The notes: generated by a model from the sequence alone, not told the origin. DNA of 64,000 bases from Pseudomonas tumuqii (GCF_013184545.1 NZ_JAAOJA010000001.1:496001-560000); one strand, 5' to 3'. Numbered from the stretch's first letter, positions 21,055 through 30,015 are shown. A program made the numbers and translations.

Positions 21055-21077
21055 GTCGTTGTGCATGCGGGGCCTCC

Positions 21078-21983
21078 TCACACGGCATTCTTCAGTTTCG
21101 GGTCGAGCGCATCGCGCAGCCCGTCGCCCATCAGGTTGATTGCCAGCACGCTGAGCAGGATGGTCAGGCCGGGCAGGGTGACCACCCACCAGGCGCGCTC
21201 GATGTAGTCGCGCGCCGAGGCCAGCATGGTGCCCCACTCCGGCGTCGGCGGTTGCACGCCGAGGCCGAGGAAGCCCAGGGCGGCGGCGTCGAGGATCGCC
21301 GAGGAAAAGCTCAGGGTGGCCTGCACGATCAGCGGCGCCATGCAGTTGGGCAGCACCGTGACCAGCATCAGGCGCGGCAGGCTGGCGCCGGCCAGCCGTG
21401 CGGCGGTGACGTAGTCGCGGTTCAGTTCGCCGAGCACCGCGGCGCGGGTCAGGCGCACGTAGGACGGCAGCGAGACGATGGCGATGGCGAAGATGGTGTT
21501 GATCAGGCCAGGGCCGAGGATGGCGACGATGGCCACCGCCAGCAGCAAGGACGGCAGCGCCAGCATGATGTCCATCAGGCGCATGATCGAGGGGCCGAGC
21601 AGGCGCGGAAAGAAGCCGGCGATGAGGCCGAGCAGGATGCCGGGGAGCAGCGACAGCACGACCGAGGCCAAGCCGATCAGCAGCGACAGGCGCGCGCCGT
21701 GAATCAGCCGCGAGAGCAGGTCGCGGCCCAGCTCGTCGGTACCCAGGAGGAACTGCCACTGGCCGCCCTCCAGCCAGGCCGGCGGGGTCAGCATGAACTC
21801 GCGGAATTGCTCGCTGGGATCGAACGGCGCCAGCCAGGGGGCGAACAGCGCACAGAACACCAGCAAGACCATGAACAGCATGCCGGCGACCGCGCCCTTG
21901 TTATGAGCGAAGGCCTGCCAGAATTCCTTCAGCGGCGAGGGATAGAGCAGGGCTTGGTCGAGCGGAGTGGTGGTCGCGGTCAT
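21078..21983 (-). CDS. dppC: Dipeptide ABC transporter permease
   Basis: A 301-residue inner-membrane permease with an N-terminal hydrophobic helix after a cytoplasmic tail, then about five further helices, and the EAA coupling loop RDYVTAARLAGASLPRLML facing the ATPases. The LLGTDELGRDLLSRLIHGAR motif is typical of DppC/OppC. It follows dppB after a 216-base repeat-filled gap. Confidence 0.95.
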   Translation of the reverse strand: MTATTTPLDQALLYPSPLKEFWQAFAHNKGAVAGMLFMVLLVFCALFAPWLAPFDPSEQFREFMLTPPAWLEGGQWQFLLGTDELGRDLLSRLIHGARLSLLIGLASVVLSLLPGILLGLIAGFFPRLLGPSIMRLMDIMLALPSLLLAVAIVAILGPGLINTIFAIAIVSLPSYVRLTRAAVLGELNRDYVTAARLAGASLPRLMLVTVLPNCMAPLIVQATLSFSSAILDAAALGFLGLGVQPPTPEWGTMLASARDYIERAWWVVTLPGLTILLSVLAINLMGDGLRDALDPKLKNAV

Positions 21984-22031
21984 GGGCGCGCCTCCCCGTT
22001 AGGTCGTTCACATATCTCGTGGCTTGCGCCC

Positions 22032-22170
22032 CGTAGGGTGGATGACGCCTTTTTCATCCACCATGAGTGCCGCGTGGTGGTGGACGGCCACCCGGTGGAT
22101 GACGTTCTTTTCATCCACCGATGGTGTGATGCGATGGTGGATGGGTGAGGCGTCATCCACCCTACGGGGT
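22032..22170. repeat. Palindromic repeat cluster between dppB and dppC
   Basis: Several copies of a GGTGGATGA / TCATCCACC unit: GTAGGGTGGATGACGCC (22033-22049) pairs with GGCGTCATCCACCCTAC (22149-22165), and two shorter TCATCCACC/GGTGGATGA pairs lie between. No ORF is supported. The outer arms could form one long stem in the dpp mRNA. Confidence 0.8.
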
Positions 22171-22199
22171 GTTGTGCGGGGCTATGCATGGAGATTTCC

Positions 22200-23210
22200 T
22201 CAGCGCTGGTGGCGAATGCGGGGGTTGGCCAGGCCGTAGAGGATGTCCACCACGAAGTTGACCAGGATCACCAGGCAGGCGATCAGCAGGATGCCGTTCT
22301 GCACCACCGGGTAGTCGCGGGCGCCGATCGACTCGATCAACCATTTGCCGATGCCCGGCCAGGAGAAGATGGTCTCGGTCAGCACCGCGCCGGCCAGCAG
22401 GGCGCCGACCTGCAGGCCGAACACCGTCAGCACCGGGATCAGCGCGTTGCGCAGGCCATGCACGAACACCACCCGCGCCGGCGACAGGCCCTTGGCGCGG
22501 GCGGTGCGTACGTAGTCTTCGCGTAGCACTTCGAGCATCGCCGAGCGGGTCATGCGGGCGATCACCGCCAGCGGAATGGTGCCGAGCACGATGGCCGGCA
22601 GGATCAGGTGGCGCAGGGCGTCGACGAAGGCGCCTTCCTCCCCGCTGAGCAGGCTGTCGATCAGCATGAAGCCGGTCACCGGCTGGATGTCGTAGAGCAG
22701 GTCGATGCGCCCGGACACCGGGGTCCAGCCCAGCCACACCGAGAAGAACATGATCAGCAGCAGACCCCACCAGAAGATCGGCATGGAGTAGCCTGCCAGC
22801 GAAATGCCCATCACCCCGTGGTCGAACAGCGAGCCGCGCTTGAGCGCGGCCACCACCCCGGCGATCAGGCCCAGGCTGCCGGCGAACAGCAGGGCGGCGA
22901 GGGCCAGCTCGACGGTCGCCGGGAACAGGGTGAGAAATTCGCTCCACACGCTTTCGCGGGTGCGCAGCGACTGGCCGAGGTCGCCCTGGGCCAGTTGGCC
23001 GATGTAGTCGAGGTACTGGGCGTACAGCGGCTTGTTCAGGCCCAGGCGCTCCATGGCCTCGGCGTGCATGACCGGGTCGACCCGGCGCTCGCCCATCATC
23101 ACCTCCACCGGGTCGCCGGGGATCATGCGGATCAGGGCGAAAGTCAGCAGGGTGACGCCGAAAAAGGTGGGGATCAGCAGCCCCAGACGTCTGGCGATAA
23201 AAGACAACAT
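22200..23210 (-). CDS. dppB: Dipeptide ABC transporter permease
   Basis: A 336-residue permease with the family N-terminus MLSFIARRLGLLIPTFFGVT, a large periplasmic segment (DPVEVMMGERR) and the EAA loop REDYVRTARAKGLSPARVV near residue 215. It pairs with DppC to form the channel. It lies 137 bases after the upstream binding-protein gene, with a REP pair in that gap, so the binding proteins and the membrane parts may be made in unequal amounts. Confidence 0.95.
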   Translation of the reverse strand: MLSFIARRLGLLIPTFFGVTLLTFALIRMIPGDPVEVMMGERRVDPVMHAEAMERLGLNKPLYAQYLDYIGQLAQGDLGQSLRTRESVWSEFLTLFPATVELALAALLFAGSLGLIAGVVAALKRGSLFDHGVMGISLAGYSMPIFWWGLLLIMFFSVWLGWTPVSGRIDLLYDIQPVTGFMLIDSLLSGEEGAFVDALRHLILPAIVLGTIPLAVIARMTRSAMLEVLREDYVRTARAKGLSPARVVFVHGLRNALIPVLTVFGLQVGALLAGAVLTETIFSWPGIGKWLIESIGARDYPVVQNGILLIACLVILVNFVVDILYGLANPRIRHQR

Positions 23211-23298
23211 GAGTTATAGGCACTCCAACGGTTGGCTCGGTGCACCGGGCTGCGTGGCCCGGCGCTGTTTTTCTGGGCAGACATTCATCAATGACGGC

Positions 23299-23351
23299 GT
23301 AGGAGCGGGCCATGCCCGCGATAGTTGTTCGCGGGCATGGCCCGCTCCTAC
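23299..23351. repeat. Inverted REP pair after the first dpp binding-protein gene
   Basis: GTAGGAGCGGGCCATGCCCG (23299-23318) and its inverted copy (23329-23351) lie close together. The inverted copy starts inside the last codon region of the minus-strand binding-protein gene: the GTAGG foot gives its TAG stop codon. Confidence 0.9.
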
Positions 23352-24958
23352 GGGTCAAATTTCACTTTAGAGAAATTGTTCGAGCCCATGGGGCTGAGGA
23401 CGAAACCCTGCACGTTCCGGCGCAGGGCGCTGAATTGTTTGGGGTGGGCCAGGGGGATCCAGGGTGCCTGCTCATGGAAGATCGCCAGGGCCTGACGATA
23501 CAGCGCGGCCCGTTGCGCCTGGTCTGGCACCTGGCGGGCCTGGGCGATCAGGACGTCGAATTCGGCGTGGCACCAGCCGGCCTGGTTCTCGCCGGATTCG
23601 GCGGCGGCGCAGGACAGGTTGGGCGTGAGGAAGTTGTCCGGGTCGCCGTTGTCGCCGGCCCAGCCCATGAACACCAGGTCGTGCTCGCCGTTCTTCGCCC
23701 GCTTGATCAGCTCGCCCCACTCGAACATGCGGATCTCGGCCTGGATGCCGATGGTGGCGAGATCGGCCTGGAGCATCTGCGCGCCGATACCCGGGTTGGG
23801 ATTGGTCGGGCCGCCGCCGGGGCGGGTCCAGATCGACAGCTCGAAGCCGTCGGCATGCCCGGCCTCGGCCAGCAACTGCCTGGCCCGCGCGACATCATGG
23901 GGCCAGCCGGACAGCTCGGGATCGTGGCCCCAGAGCGTCGGCGGGTAGGGCGCCACGGCCGGGCTGGCGCCACCTGCGCCATATTGTGCGCGGATGTAGG
24001 CGCTTTTATCGAAGGCCAGGTTGAGCGCCTGGCGCACGCGCACGTCGTCCAGCGGCGGGTGGCGGGTGTTGATGCCGATATAGGCGACCAGCAGCGAATC
24101 CAGCTCCAGCACCTGCAATGCCGGGTCGGCCTTGAGCGCGGGAATATCCACCGGGCGCGGGTACAGGGCGATCTGGCAGTCGCCGGCCTTGAGCCGCTGC
24201 TGGCGCACATTGGGCTCGGGGGTAATGGCGAAGATCAGCCGCTCGAGCGCCGGCACGCCGGCCCAGTGGTCCGGGTTGCCGCGAAAACGCACCTGGGCGT
24301 CCTTGGCGTAGCGTTCGAAGACGAAGGGTCCGGTGCCGACCGGCAGGCGGTTGAGCTGTTCGCTCTTGCCCTGGGCGAGCAGTTGCCCGGCGTACTCGGC
24401 GGAATAGACCGAGGCGAAGCCCATGGCCAGATTGGCCAGGAAGGGCGCCTCGGGGTGCTTGAGGACGAAGCGCACGCGGTGCTCGTCGAGCTTGTCGATG
24501 CGTTCGATCAGGTGCGCCATGGCCATGGCTTCGGCATAGGGGAAGCCGCGCACGGACAGCTTGTGCCAGGGGTGCTGCGGGTCGAGTTGGCGCTGAAAGC
24601 TCCAGAGCACGTCGTCGGCATTCAGCTCGCGGCTCGGGGCGAACCAGGCGGTGCGGTGGAACTTGACCCCCTGACGCAGCTGCAGGGTGTAACTGAGGCC
24701 ATCGGCGCTGACCTGCCAGCGCTCGGCCAGCGCGGGGATCAGCTCGGTGCTGCCGGGGGCGAAGCCGATCAGGCGCTCGAAGACGGTTTCCGCCGTGGCA
24801 TCGGCGGTGGTCGCCGCGGTGTACTGGACGATGTCGAAACCTTCCGGGCTGGCCTCGGTGCACACCACCAGGCTGGCGCCGGCGGCATAAGCCTGGCTGG
24901 CCGCGGCAAGGGCGCCACAGAGCAGCAGGCGGAGAAACGGACGCAGGGCATTGGACAT
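23348..24958 (-). CDS. Periplasmic dipeptide-binding protein (DppA-like)
   Basis: A 536-residue family-5 solute-binding protein. A signal peptide (LLLCGALAAASQAYA, cleavage near residue 25) precedes ASLVVCTEASPEGFD, the mature N-terminus typical of DppA. VKFHRTAWFAPSRELNADDV and the C-terminal WIPLAHPKQ regions also fit. I start it at ATG 24958, just before SNALRPFLR; an earlier start would add a non-signal extension. It lies 110 bases after a second DppA-like gene. Its TAG stop is part of a REP. Confidence 0.93.
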   Translation of the reverse strand: MSNALRPFLRLLLCGALAAASQAYAAGASLVVCTEASPEGFDIVQYTAATTADATAETVFERLIGFAPGSTELIPALAERWQVSADGLSYTLQLRQGVKFHRTAWFAPSRELNADDVLWSFQRQLDPQHPWHKLSVRGFPYAEAMAMAHLIERIDKLDEHRVRFVLKHPEAPFLANLAMGFASVYSAEYAGQLLAQGKSEQLNRLPVGTGPFVFERYAKDAQVRFRGNPDHWAGVPALERLIFAITPEPNVRQQRLKAGDCQIALYPRPVDIPALKADPALQVLELDSLLVAYIGINTRHPPLDDVRVRQALNLAFDKSAYIRAQYGAGGASPAVAPYPPTLWGHDPELSGWPHDVARARQLLAEAGHADGFELSIWTRPGGGPTNPNPGIGAQMLQADLATIGIQAEIRMFEWGELIKRAKNGEHDLVFMGWAGDNGDPDNFLTPNLSCAAAESGENQAGWCHAEFDVLIAQARQVPDQAQRAALYRQALAIFHEQAPWIPLAHPKQFSALRRNVQGFVLSPMGSNNFSKVKFDP

Positions 24959-25068
24959 CTTCGCTGTTCCCAAACTACGGCGGTGCGAATCAGGCGTGAC
25001 CGGATAGGCCACGGCTGGCACGAAACCCGGGCCGACGGATAACCGGTCCGGGTGAAGCTAGAGGGAGA

Positions 25069-26667
25069 TTACTCGACGCTTACCCCGTAGAAGGCGTTGA
25101 GCGCGAAGGGACTGATCTTGAAGTCCTTTACGCTCTTGCGCATCGGTTGATACACCGTGGAGTGGGCGATCGGGGTGATCGGCACTTCGCGCTTGAGAAT
25201 CACCTGGGCCTGCTGGTACAGCTTGGTGCGCTCGGCCACGTCGGTGGTGCGCTTGGCCGCCTTGATCAGCTTGTCGTACTCGGCATCGCACCACTTGGAG
25301 AAGTTGTTGCCGTCCACCGCATCGCAGCCGTACAGGGTGCCCAGCCAGTTGTCCGGGTCGCCGTTGTCGCCGCTCCAGCCGATCAGCATGGCGTCGTGTT
25401 CGCCGGCCTTGGAGCGCTTGAGGTACTCGCCCCATTCGTAGCTGACGATCTTCACCTTGAGGCCGATCTTGCCCCAGTCGGATTGCAGCATCTCGGCCAT
25501 CAGCTTGGCGTTGGGGTTGTACGGGCGCTGCACCGGCATGGCCCACAGGGTGATCTCGGTGCCCTCGGCGACGCCGGCGGCCTTGAGCAGCTGCCTGGCT
25601 TTCTCCGGGTCGTAGGCGGCGTCCTTGATGCTGTCGTTATACGACCATTGGGTCGGCGGCATGCCGTTGACCGCCAGCTGGCCGGCGCTCTGGTAGACCG
25701 CGTCGATGATCGCCTGCTTGTTCACCGCCATGTCCAGGGCCTGGCGCACGGCGAGCTGGTCGAACGGCTTGTGCCTGACGTTGTAGGCGATATAGCCATC
25801 GTTGAACCCGGGCTGCGACGGCATCTGGATATTCGGGTCCTTGGCCAGCGCATCGAGATCGGCCGGCCGCGGGTTGAGGGTGACGTGGCATTCGCCGGCC
25901 CTGAGCTTCTGCATGCGCACCGAGGCATCGGTGTTGATGGCGAAGATCAGGTTGTCGATCTTGACCTCGTCCGGGTTCCAGTAGTCCGGGTTGCCCTTGA
26001 AGCGGATCTGCGAGTCTTTCTGGTAGCGGCTGAACACGAAGGGGCCGGTGCCAATCGGCTTCTGGTTGATCTCGGCGGGCTTGCCGGCTTCGAGCAACTG
26101 CCCGGCATATTCGGCCGAGTGGATCGAGGCGAAGCTCATCGCCAGGTTCTGGATAAAGGCGGCGTCCACCTCGTTGAGGGTAAACCTGACGGTCAGCTCG
26201 TCGAGCTTCTCGAGCTTGGCGATATTGGCGTCCATGCCCATGTCGGTGAAGTAGGGGAATTCGCTGGGGTAGGCCTTGCGGAACGCATGGTCCTTGTCGA
26301 GCATGCGCTGGAAGGTGAACAGCACGTCGTCGGCGTTGAAGGTGCGGCTCGGCTTGAAGTAGTCGGTGGTGTGGAACTTGACCCCGGGGCGCAGGTGAAA
26401 GGTGTAGCTCAGACCGTCTGCGGCGATGTCCCATTTTTCCGCGAGGCCTGGGATGACCGCGGTGCCGCCGCGCTCGAACTGGGTCAGGCGGTTGAACACG
26501 GTTTCCGCGGCGGCATCGAAGTCGGTGCCGGTGGTGTACAGCCCCGGGTCGAACCCGGCCGGGCTGCCTTCGGAACAGAACACCAGGTTGCTCGCGGCCT
26601 GGGCCAGCGGGGTGCCGGCGAGCAGCCCGGCAACGACAAAAGCCTGGATGAAGGCATTTTTACGCAT
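25069..26667 (-). CDS. Periplasmic dipeptide-binding protein (DppA-like)
   Basis: A 532-residue family-5 solute-binding protein with a signal peptide (RKNAFIQAFVVAGLLAGTPL, cleavage near AQA-AS) and the DppA-type start NLVFCSEGSPAGFDPGLYTT. Start ATG 26667 has GAGGT at good spacing. It is the first gene of the dpp operon and a paralogue of the next gene; pseudomonads often carry several DppA proteins of different peptide preference serving one DppBCDF. A sigma-54-like promoter lies upstream. Confidence 0.94.
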   Translation of the reverse strand: MRKNAFIQAFVVAGLLAGTPLAQAASNLVFCSEGSPAGFDPGLYTTGTDFDAAAETVFNRLTQFERGGTAVIPGLAEKWDIAADGLSYTFHLRPGVKFHTTDYFKPSRTFNADDVLFTFQRMLDKDHAFRKAYPSEFPYFTDMGMDANIAKLEKLDELTVRFTLNEVDAAFIQNLAMSFASIHSAEYAGQLLEAGKPAEINQKPIGTGPFVFSRYQKDSQIRFKGNPDYWNPDEVKIDNLIFAINTDASVRMQKLRAGECHVTLNPRPADLDALAKDPNIQMPSQPGFNDGYIAYNVRHKPFDQLAVRQALDMAVNKQAIIDAVYQSAGQLAVNGMPPTQWSYNDSIKDAAYDPEKARQLLKAAGVAEGTEITLWAMPVQRPYNPNAKLMAEMLQSDWGKIGLKVKIVSYEWGEYLKRSKAGEHDAMLIGWSGDNGDPDNWLGTLYGCDAVDGNNFSKWCDAEYDKLIKAAKRTTDVAERTKLYQQAQVILKREVPITPIAHSTVYQPMRKSVKDFKISPFALNAFYGVSVE

Positions 26668-26733
26668 AGTGACCTCATTGATTATTGTGGTTATTCGCGT
26701 GAGGGGCCTCTTGTGGAGACCTCGGATGAAGCT

Positions 26734-26750
26734 ATGCACGGCATGTGCCG
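26734..26750 (-). promoter_or_regulatory. Possible sigma-54 promoter of the dpp operon
   Basis: On the minus strand CGGCACATGCCGTGCAT keeps GG and GC ten bases apart, as sigma-54 needs, and matches GGCAC and TGCA of the consensus. The first T of each half is replaced. It lies about 70 bases before the ATG. Tentative. Confidence 0.35.
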
Positions 26751-26879
26751 CAGGCAAGGGGTATGACCCATTCAGCGTAGCAACTGCGGGCGAGTTGTAC
26801 GTGGCTGTCGCATTTAAGCAATTTTCGTGGATAAAGCTGGCAATACGCCGCTACCTGGCGACAACGGCGCTGCCTGCTT

Positions 26880-27593
26880 TCAGGGCATCTGCACTTCGAT
26901 CACGCCATCGGCATTGATCGTCACTTGGCTGGTGCCGGCTTCGATGTCCGGCGTCACCGCGGCATCCATCATTTCCGCGCCTTTCATCGCGCTCATGCGC
27001 AGCGGCATCGGTGGCTGAAAGCCGCCGCTGTTCAGGCTCAGGCTGACCAGTTTGTAAGCGCTGCCGCCCAGGGCGTCGGTGGCCAGTTGCGCGCGGGCCT
27101 TGAACGCGGCGACGGCCTCCTTGAGCAGGGCGTCTTCGTGGGTCTTGCGCGTGGCGTCGGCAATGCTGAAGTTCATCCCGCCCATCTTCAGCTGTTGCAG
27201 CATCTCGCCGGTGAGCTTGGACAGGGCGCTGAAGTCGGCGCTTTGCAGGCGCAGTTCGGCACGCTCGCGCCAGGCGGTGATCCGCTGACCTTTGTCATCG
27301 TAGACCGGGTAGCTGTTACGGCTGCCCATGGCCACGCTGACGCCCTTGACCTGGCGCGCCTGGGCAATGCTGGCGTTGAGGGTCTTGCTGATCTGCGCGG
27401 CGAGGGCGGCCGGGTCGCTGTCTTGCGCCTCGCTGTAGAGGGTGACGTGCATCAGGTCGTGGGCGATTTCCTGATTGACCTCGGCGCGCAGGGAGATCTG
27501 GTTGTAGCGGGCCTGTTCGGCATGGGCCGCGAGGCTGAGCAGGCCAGCGGCGCTGATGACCAGGGCACTGGCAAGACGGGACAATGGCTGCAT
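26880..27593 (-). CDS. Periplasmic SIMPL-domain (DUF541) protein
   Basis: A 237-residue protein with a signal peptide (SALVISAAGLLSLAAHA, cleavage near residue 26) and one SIMPL/DUF541 domain through to the C-terminus. The region around RAQLATDALGGSAYKLVSLSL matches the conserved part of the family. The family is widespread in Gram-negative envelopes, and its molecular role is not settled. It faces away from roxS with 289 bases between; a homologue next to roxSR is also found in P. aeruginosa. Confidence 0.85.
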   Translation of the reverse strand: MQPLSRLASALVISAAGLLSLAAHAEQARYNQISLRAEVNQEIAHDLMHVTLYSEAQDSDPAALAAQISKTLNASIAQARQVKGVSVAMGSRNSYPVYDDKGQRITAWRERAELRLQSADFSALSKLTGEMLQQLKMGGMNFSIADATRKTHEDALLKEAVAAFKARAQLATDALGGSAYKLVSLSLNSGGFQPPMPLRMSAMKGAEMMDAAVTPDIEAGTSQVTINADGVIEVQMP

Positions 27594-27850
27594 GACGATT
27601 CCTTGTGAGCAATGTGGATACAGAGAGTTAGGCGTGTTGCTAAGGGTAGACGTAGCGCTTCGCCTGTTCGGGTTAAATTAAATCCGGCTCTTTGCCGTGT
27701 CTGGCTGCTGTGCAGGTTCGCGAGTCCCGTTCGCAGTGGTTGCGCTCTTGCGTGGGCGGAGGCTGATCGCCTCCTGCCCGCCCTGCGCTGCTGCCATGGC
27801 TGCGGCCAGTTGTCGCAGCGGGCCGGGCGGAGCCTTGGTTATACTCGCCG

Positions 27851-27873
27851 GGCTCGGTCCCCGAGCCTTTTTT
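27851..27873 (+). promoter_or_regulatory. Terminator-like hairpin in the roxS leader
   Basis: Stem GGCTCGG / CCGAGCC with a TCC loop is followed by six T residues, then directly by the roxS Shine-Dalgarno GGAGAG. No plus-strand gene lies upstream in this gap, so the structure is either an attenuator of roxSR or a 5' protecting hairpin. TATACT at 27840-27845 could be a -10, which would start the RNA at the hairpin. Confidence 0.5.
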
Positions 27874-27882
27874 GGAGAGCCC

Positions 27883-29136
27883 ATGCTCGCACCCGTGCAG
27901 TTGCTGTCGGCCAGCCGGCAAAACCTCTGGCGCCTGACCCTGATCCGTATCCTGGTGCTGGCCGCCCAGGCTGGCTCGGTGGGCCTGGCCTACAATTCCG
28001 GGTTGCTGCCGTTGCCCTGGCAGGAACTGAGCATCACCCTCGGTGTTTCGCTGCTGCTGTGCCTGCTGACCGCCTTGCGCCTGCGCGGACCCTGGCCGGT
28101 CACCGAGGTGGAGTACGCGGTACAGCTCGGCTGCGACCTGATTATCCACAGCGTGCTGCTGTATTACTCGGGTGGCTCGACCAACCCCTTCGTCTCCTAT
28201 TACCTGGTGCCGCTGACCATCGCCGCGGCGACCCTGCCCTGGATGTTCACCATTACCTTGTCGGGGCTGGCGCTGGCCGGCTACACCCTGCTGCTGGTGT
28301 GGTCGCACCCGCTGGACTTGCCGCCAGGCCCGCGCGAGAGCCTGTTGATCTACGGCATGTGGCTGAGTTTCGCCCTGGCCGCGGGGCTGATCACCTTCTT
28401 CGTCGCCAAGATGGCCGAGGAGCTGCGCGATCAGGAAGAACTGCGCGCCGAACGCCGCGAGGAAGGCCTGCGCGACCAGCAGTTGCTGGCGGTCGCCACC
28501 CAGGCCGCCGGTGCCGCCCATGAGCTGGGTACGCCGCTGGCGACCATGAGCGTGCTGATCAAGGAACTGCGCCGCGAACATCAGGATCCGCTGTTGCAGG
28601 AAGACCTGGCGGTACTGCAGGAGCAGGTCAAGCTGTGCAAGGAAACCCTGCAACAGCTGGTGCGCGCCGCCGAGGCGGACCGGCGCCAGGCGGTGATCGA
28701 GCAGTCGTCGGTCGAGTGGCTGGAAACCACCCTCAATCGCTGGCACCTGATGCGCCCCGAGGCCAGCTATCGCTATCAGTGCCTGGGGCTGGGCACGCCG
28801 CCGCGCATCATGCCGCCGGCGGACCTGACCCAGGCGCTGCTCAACCTGCTGAACAACGCCGCCGACGCCTGCCCGGACAAGCTGGACATTCGCCTCGATT
28901 GGGATCACCAGTGGCTGCGTCTGAGCATTCGCGACTTCGGCGCCGGCGTGCCGCTGGCCATCGCCGAACAGCTCGGTCGACCGTTTTTCACCACCAAGGG
29001 CAAGGGCTTCGGCCTGGGACTGTTCCTCAGCCAGGCCAGCGTCACCCGTGCCGGCGGCACGGTAAAGCTGTATAACCACGAAGAAGGCGGCACGCTCACC
29101 GAGCTCAAGTTGCCGCGCGCCTATGGCAGAGCCTGA
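27883..29136 (+). CDS. roxS: Redox sensor histidine kinase RoxS (RegB/PrrB family)
   Basis: A 417-residue kinase. Six hydrophobic helices fill residues 15-175 and include the quinone-binding motif GGSTNPF (97-103). The H-box AAHELGTPLATM has phospho-His H213, and C252 in EQVKLCKETL corresponds to the redox-active cysteine of RegB. The ATPase domain follows (NLLNNAADAC, GKGFGLGLFLSQ). RoxSR responds to the respiratory redox state and to cyanide, controlling the alternative oxidase in Pseudomonas. Start ATG 27883 has GGAGAG; longer in-frame starts lack the family N-terminus. roxR follows after 13 bases. Confidence 0.95.
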   Translation: MLAPVQLLSASRQNLWRLTLIRILVLAAQAGSVGLAYNSGLLPLPWQELSITLGVSLLLCLLTALRLRGPWPVTEVEYAVQLGCDLIIHSVLLYYSGGSTNPFVSYYLVPLTIAAATLPWMFTITLSGLALAGYTLLLVWSHPLDLPPGPRESLLIYGMWLSFALAAGLITFFVAKMAEELRDQEELRAERREEGLRDQQLLAVATQAAGAAHELGTPLATMSVLIKELRREHQDPLLQEDLAVLQEQVKLCKETLQQLVRAAEADRRQAVIEQSSVEWLETTLNRWHLMRPEASYRYQCLGLGTPPRIMPPADLTQALLNLLNNAADACPDKLDIRLDWDHQWLRLSIRDFGAGVPLAIAEQLGRPFFTTKGKGFGLGLFLSQASVTRAGGTVKLYNHEEGGTLTELKLPRAYGRA

Positions 29137-29149
29137 GGAAGCATTGAGT

Positions 29150-29710
29150 ATGAGTGACGAAGTCCTATTCGAAGGCGAAGAGCAGCCCCATCTGCTGCTG
29201 GTCGATGACGACCCGACCTTCACCCGGGTGATGGCGCGGGCCATGAGCCGGCGCGGTCTGCGCGTGTCCACCGCCGGCTCGGCCGAGGAAGGCCTGGCCC
29301 TGGCCGAGCAGGATCTGCCGGATTACGCGGTGCTCGATCTGAAGATGGAAGGCGACTCCGGCCTGGTGCTGCTGCCCAAGCTGCTGGAGCTGGATGCGGA
29401 GATGCGCGTGGTGATCCTCACCGGCTATTCGAGCATCGCCACCGCGGTGGAGGCGATCAAGCGCGGCGCCTGCAACTACCTGTGCAAGCCGGCCGATGCC
29501 GACGATGTGCTGGCCGCGCTGCTGACCCAGCACGCCGACCTGGACACCCTGGTGCCGGAAAACCCGATGTCGGTGGACCGCCTGCAGTGGGAGCATATCC
29601 AGCGCGTGCTCAGCGAGCACGAAGGCAATATCTCCGCCACCGCCCGCGCCCTCGGCATGCATAGACGCACCCTGCAGCGCAAATTGCAGAAGCGTCCGGT
29701 CAAGCGCTGA
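29150..29710 (+). CDS. roxR: Redox response regulator RoxR (RegA/PrrA family)
   Basis: A 186-residue response regulator. The receiver domain has the acidic pair DD (19-20), phospho-Asp D63 in AVLDLKMEGDS, and the TGYSS and KPAD motifs. The C-terminal Fis-like helix-turn-helix ISATARALGMHRRTLQRKLQ binds DNA. It is the RegA/ActR/PrrA type and partner of RoxS. Start ATG 29150 (MSDEVLFEGEE) has GAGGAA upstream and gives the exact family length. Confidence 0.95.
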   Translation: MSDEVLFEGEEQPHLLLVDDDPTFTRVMARAMSRRGLRVSTAGSAEEGLALAEQDLPDYAVLDLKMEGDSGLVLLPKLLELDAEMRVVILTGYSSIATAVEAIKRGACNYLCKPADADDVLAALLTQHADLDTLVPENPMSVDRLQWEHIQRVLSEHEGNISATARALGMHRRTLQRKLQKRPVKR

Positions 29711-29724
29711 GAGGCGGTGAGAAA

Positions 29725-29745
29725 ACTCCCGCCTACCGCGGGAGT
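29725..29745 (+). terminator. Hairpin after roxR (weak terminator)
   Basis: Stem ACTCCCGC / GCGGGAGT with a five-base loop, 15 bases after the roxR stop. There is no T-run, so it may need Rho or act only as an mRNA end. Confidence 0.4.
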
Positions 29746-29760
29746 CTGCAAGCGCCCTAC

Positions 29761-29845
29761 GCGCCGACCAATGACTTCAAGCAAGCGGCGATCCGTAGGG
29801 TGTATATCACTCGCCGCAGGCAGCGCCCCATTGGTTACTCGGCGC
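29761..29845. repeat. Nested palindrome between roxR and the AEC permease
   Basis: Outer arms GCGCCG...CAATG and CATTGGT...CGGCGC, inner arms GCGGCGA (29785-29791) and TCGCCGC (29811-29817). It is part of a 305-base gap with no supported gene; the rest holds the hairpin after roxR and a promoter before 30016. Confidence 0.6.
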
Positions 29846-29953
29846 GGCACGCCTGGCGACGAGCTCGCAACGGCGCTCGATATTTTCACAACCGCTGAGG
29901 TCAGGTCTGCCCCACGCTGAGCCCGGATTCATGCCGAGGTAGATACTGTTAGG

Positions 29954-29980
29954 TTGTCGTACCTCTTCTGTTGTTATGAT
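29954..29980 (+). promoter_or_regulatory. Probable sigma-70 promoter of the AEC permease gene
   Basis: TTGTCG (29954-29959) and TATGAT (29975-29980) are 15 bases apart, slightly short of the ideal 17. The surrounding sequence is AT-rich. The start of transcription would be near 29987, giving a leader of about 30 bases. Confidence 0.45.
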
Positions 29981-30015
29981 TAGCCCCCTAAGTAAACCGT
30001 CTGCCCAGGGCCGCC

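Noticed and set aside
29725..29745. The hairpin after roxR as a proper intrinsic terminator
   Set aside because: There is no T-run after the stem, so I list it only as a weak end signal.
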